From Streptococcus sp. (lineage in GTDB: Bacteria; Bacillota; Bacilli; Lactobacillales; Streptococcaceae): 6,530 bases of DNA. The DNA lies in assembly GCA_003521145.1 (NCBI GenBank), contig DOTL01000075.1, positions 1 to 6,530 on the forward strand, read 5' to 3'. A model generated the notes under the pieces. The model was given only the letters and a program-made list of their open reading frames with translations, was not told where the DNA came from and searched no databases. Both the position numbers and the translations under genes were made by a program. Positions within the stretch are counted from its first letter, which is position 1, and every line of letters starts with the position of its first letter. Below are positions 6,340 to 6,530 of this stretch, one piece after another.

Positions 6340-6446
6340 CTACCAAATACTGGCGATGTGAGTAGTTTGGGACTAGGCGCGCATTAGGAACTGTACTCAT
6401 GACAAGATCGTTTGCACTTAAGGGAAGCAAGCATTCTCGTAAGTAA
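6340..6446 (+). other. LPNTG cell-wall sorting signal (frameshifted)
   Basis: LPNTG is encoded at 6340-6354, followed by GDVSSLGLGA. One base is missing near 6381-6383; restoring it gives the hydrophobic LGTVLMTRSFAL and the basic tail KGSKHSRK, ending at TAA 6444-6446. This is the complete LPXTG, membrane segment and charged tail that sortase A needs, and it fixes the end of the ancestral gene. Upstream stop TAA 6310-6312 also cuts it off. Confidence 0.88.
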
Positions 6447-6530
6447 TATCTCATTTAAAGCATAAAAAAACTGTACCTGATGATGATATACTCCCCTTAT
6501 AGTGGACAGTGAAAAAATAAAAATTTTCAC
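6447..6530. other. AT-rich right edge, no gene; possible insertion-sequence end
   Basis: No hairpin with a T-run follows the surface-protein pseudogene. The stretch at 6490-6530 (CTCCCCTTATAGTGGACAGT followed by A/T tracts) has the look of an IS3-type element end, in which TGTCCACT-like ends are common, but I cannot verify this from 84 bases and no transposase is in the window. Confidence 0.2.

Larger units (their letters stand above)
4180..6446 (+). pseudogene. Decayed LPXTG wall-anchored surface protein with Cthe_2159-type carbohydrate-binding domain
   Basis: The start ATG 4180 has GAGGGA at 4168-4173, 6 nt away. Repairing all breaks gives about 755 residues: a YSIRK-like signal peptide, a Ser/Thr stalk (4396-4790), a beta-helix carbohydrate-binding domain (about 4790-5720), a Gly-rich stretch (GAGGMGGFPGGGSG), a second Ser/Thr/Gln stalk and a sorting signal. 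Domain marks are repeated TVTI/NITATDDGI strands, ILADGDGIDSNGNVSVKSG, then IDYDGTGIISGGTVWAIGNQGMAQ, typical of the Cthe_2159 (DUF4353) family. Lesions in order: TAA 4390-4392; +1 G at 5115/5116; +1 G at 5134/5135; -1 near 5271-5274; TAA 5408-5410; -1 in the A run 5972-5977; TAA 6310-6312; -1 near 6381-6383. Net -1, which fits a 2268-nt parent frame exactly. The parent would be exported, sortase-linked and glycan-binding, likely an adhesin. With this many lesions no full protein can be made; a 70-residue signal-peptide fragment is the only product from the native start. Domain name rests on motif memory, not a search. Confidence 0.9.

Noticed and set aside
6465..6515. ACTGT...ACAGT hairpin as terminator of the surface-protein gene
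   Set aside because: Arms are only 5 bp with a loop over 25 nt and no T-run follows.

Overview
The window reads as low-GC Firmicute DNA, most likely Streptococcus of the salivarius group. S. thermophilus is my best guess, because three of the five genes are broken by point mutations and small indels, a known trait of that species. The other pointers are purine-rich Shine-Dalgarno sites, a YSIRK-like export signal, an LPNTG cell-wall sorting signal and typical lactic streptococcal intergenic promoters and terminators. The species call is inference; the genus call is firmer. All genes lie on the + strand.

Layout. (1) 134-995: a two-domain VOC / extradiol dioxygenase-like gene (CatE-like), split by one extra A in an A7 run at 799-805. 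(2) 1133-1735: an intact Frm2/CinD-type FMN nitroreductase. Its promoter carries two matching inverted repeats (GTAAY-N7-RTTAC) centred 42 bp apart. A rho-independent terminator follows at about 1813-1843. (3) 1844-2100: no gene found. (4) 2164-3549: an intact APC-superfamily amino acid permease with its own extended -10 promoter and a strong terminator. (5) 3623-4059: an ASCH-domain (YhfF/DUF984-like) pseudogene with one nonsense codon and one frameshift, followed by a strong terminator. (6) 4180-6446: a decayed LPXTG surface protein of about 755 residues when reconstructed. It has a signal peptide, a Ser/Thr stalk, a Cthe_2159-type carbohydrate-binding beta-helix domain, a Gly-rich segment, a second stalk and a sorting signal, and it is interrupted by eight separate lesions. 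(7) 6447-6530: AT-rich tail, possibly an insertion-sequence edge, not proven.

Function. Genes 1 and 2 fit a small electrophile/quinone or redox-stress pair (inference from family roles in Bacillus and Lactococcus). The permease and ASCH genes each have their own signals and look unrelated to it. The surface protein would have been a wall-anchored glycan-binding adhesin; its loss fits a change from an oral host to milk. I see no CRISPR array, tRNA, rRNA, intact transposase or clearly new multi-gene system. The most original signals are the paired operator-like repeats before the nitroreductase and the reconstructable history of lesions in the adhesin.
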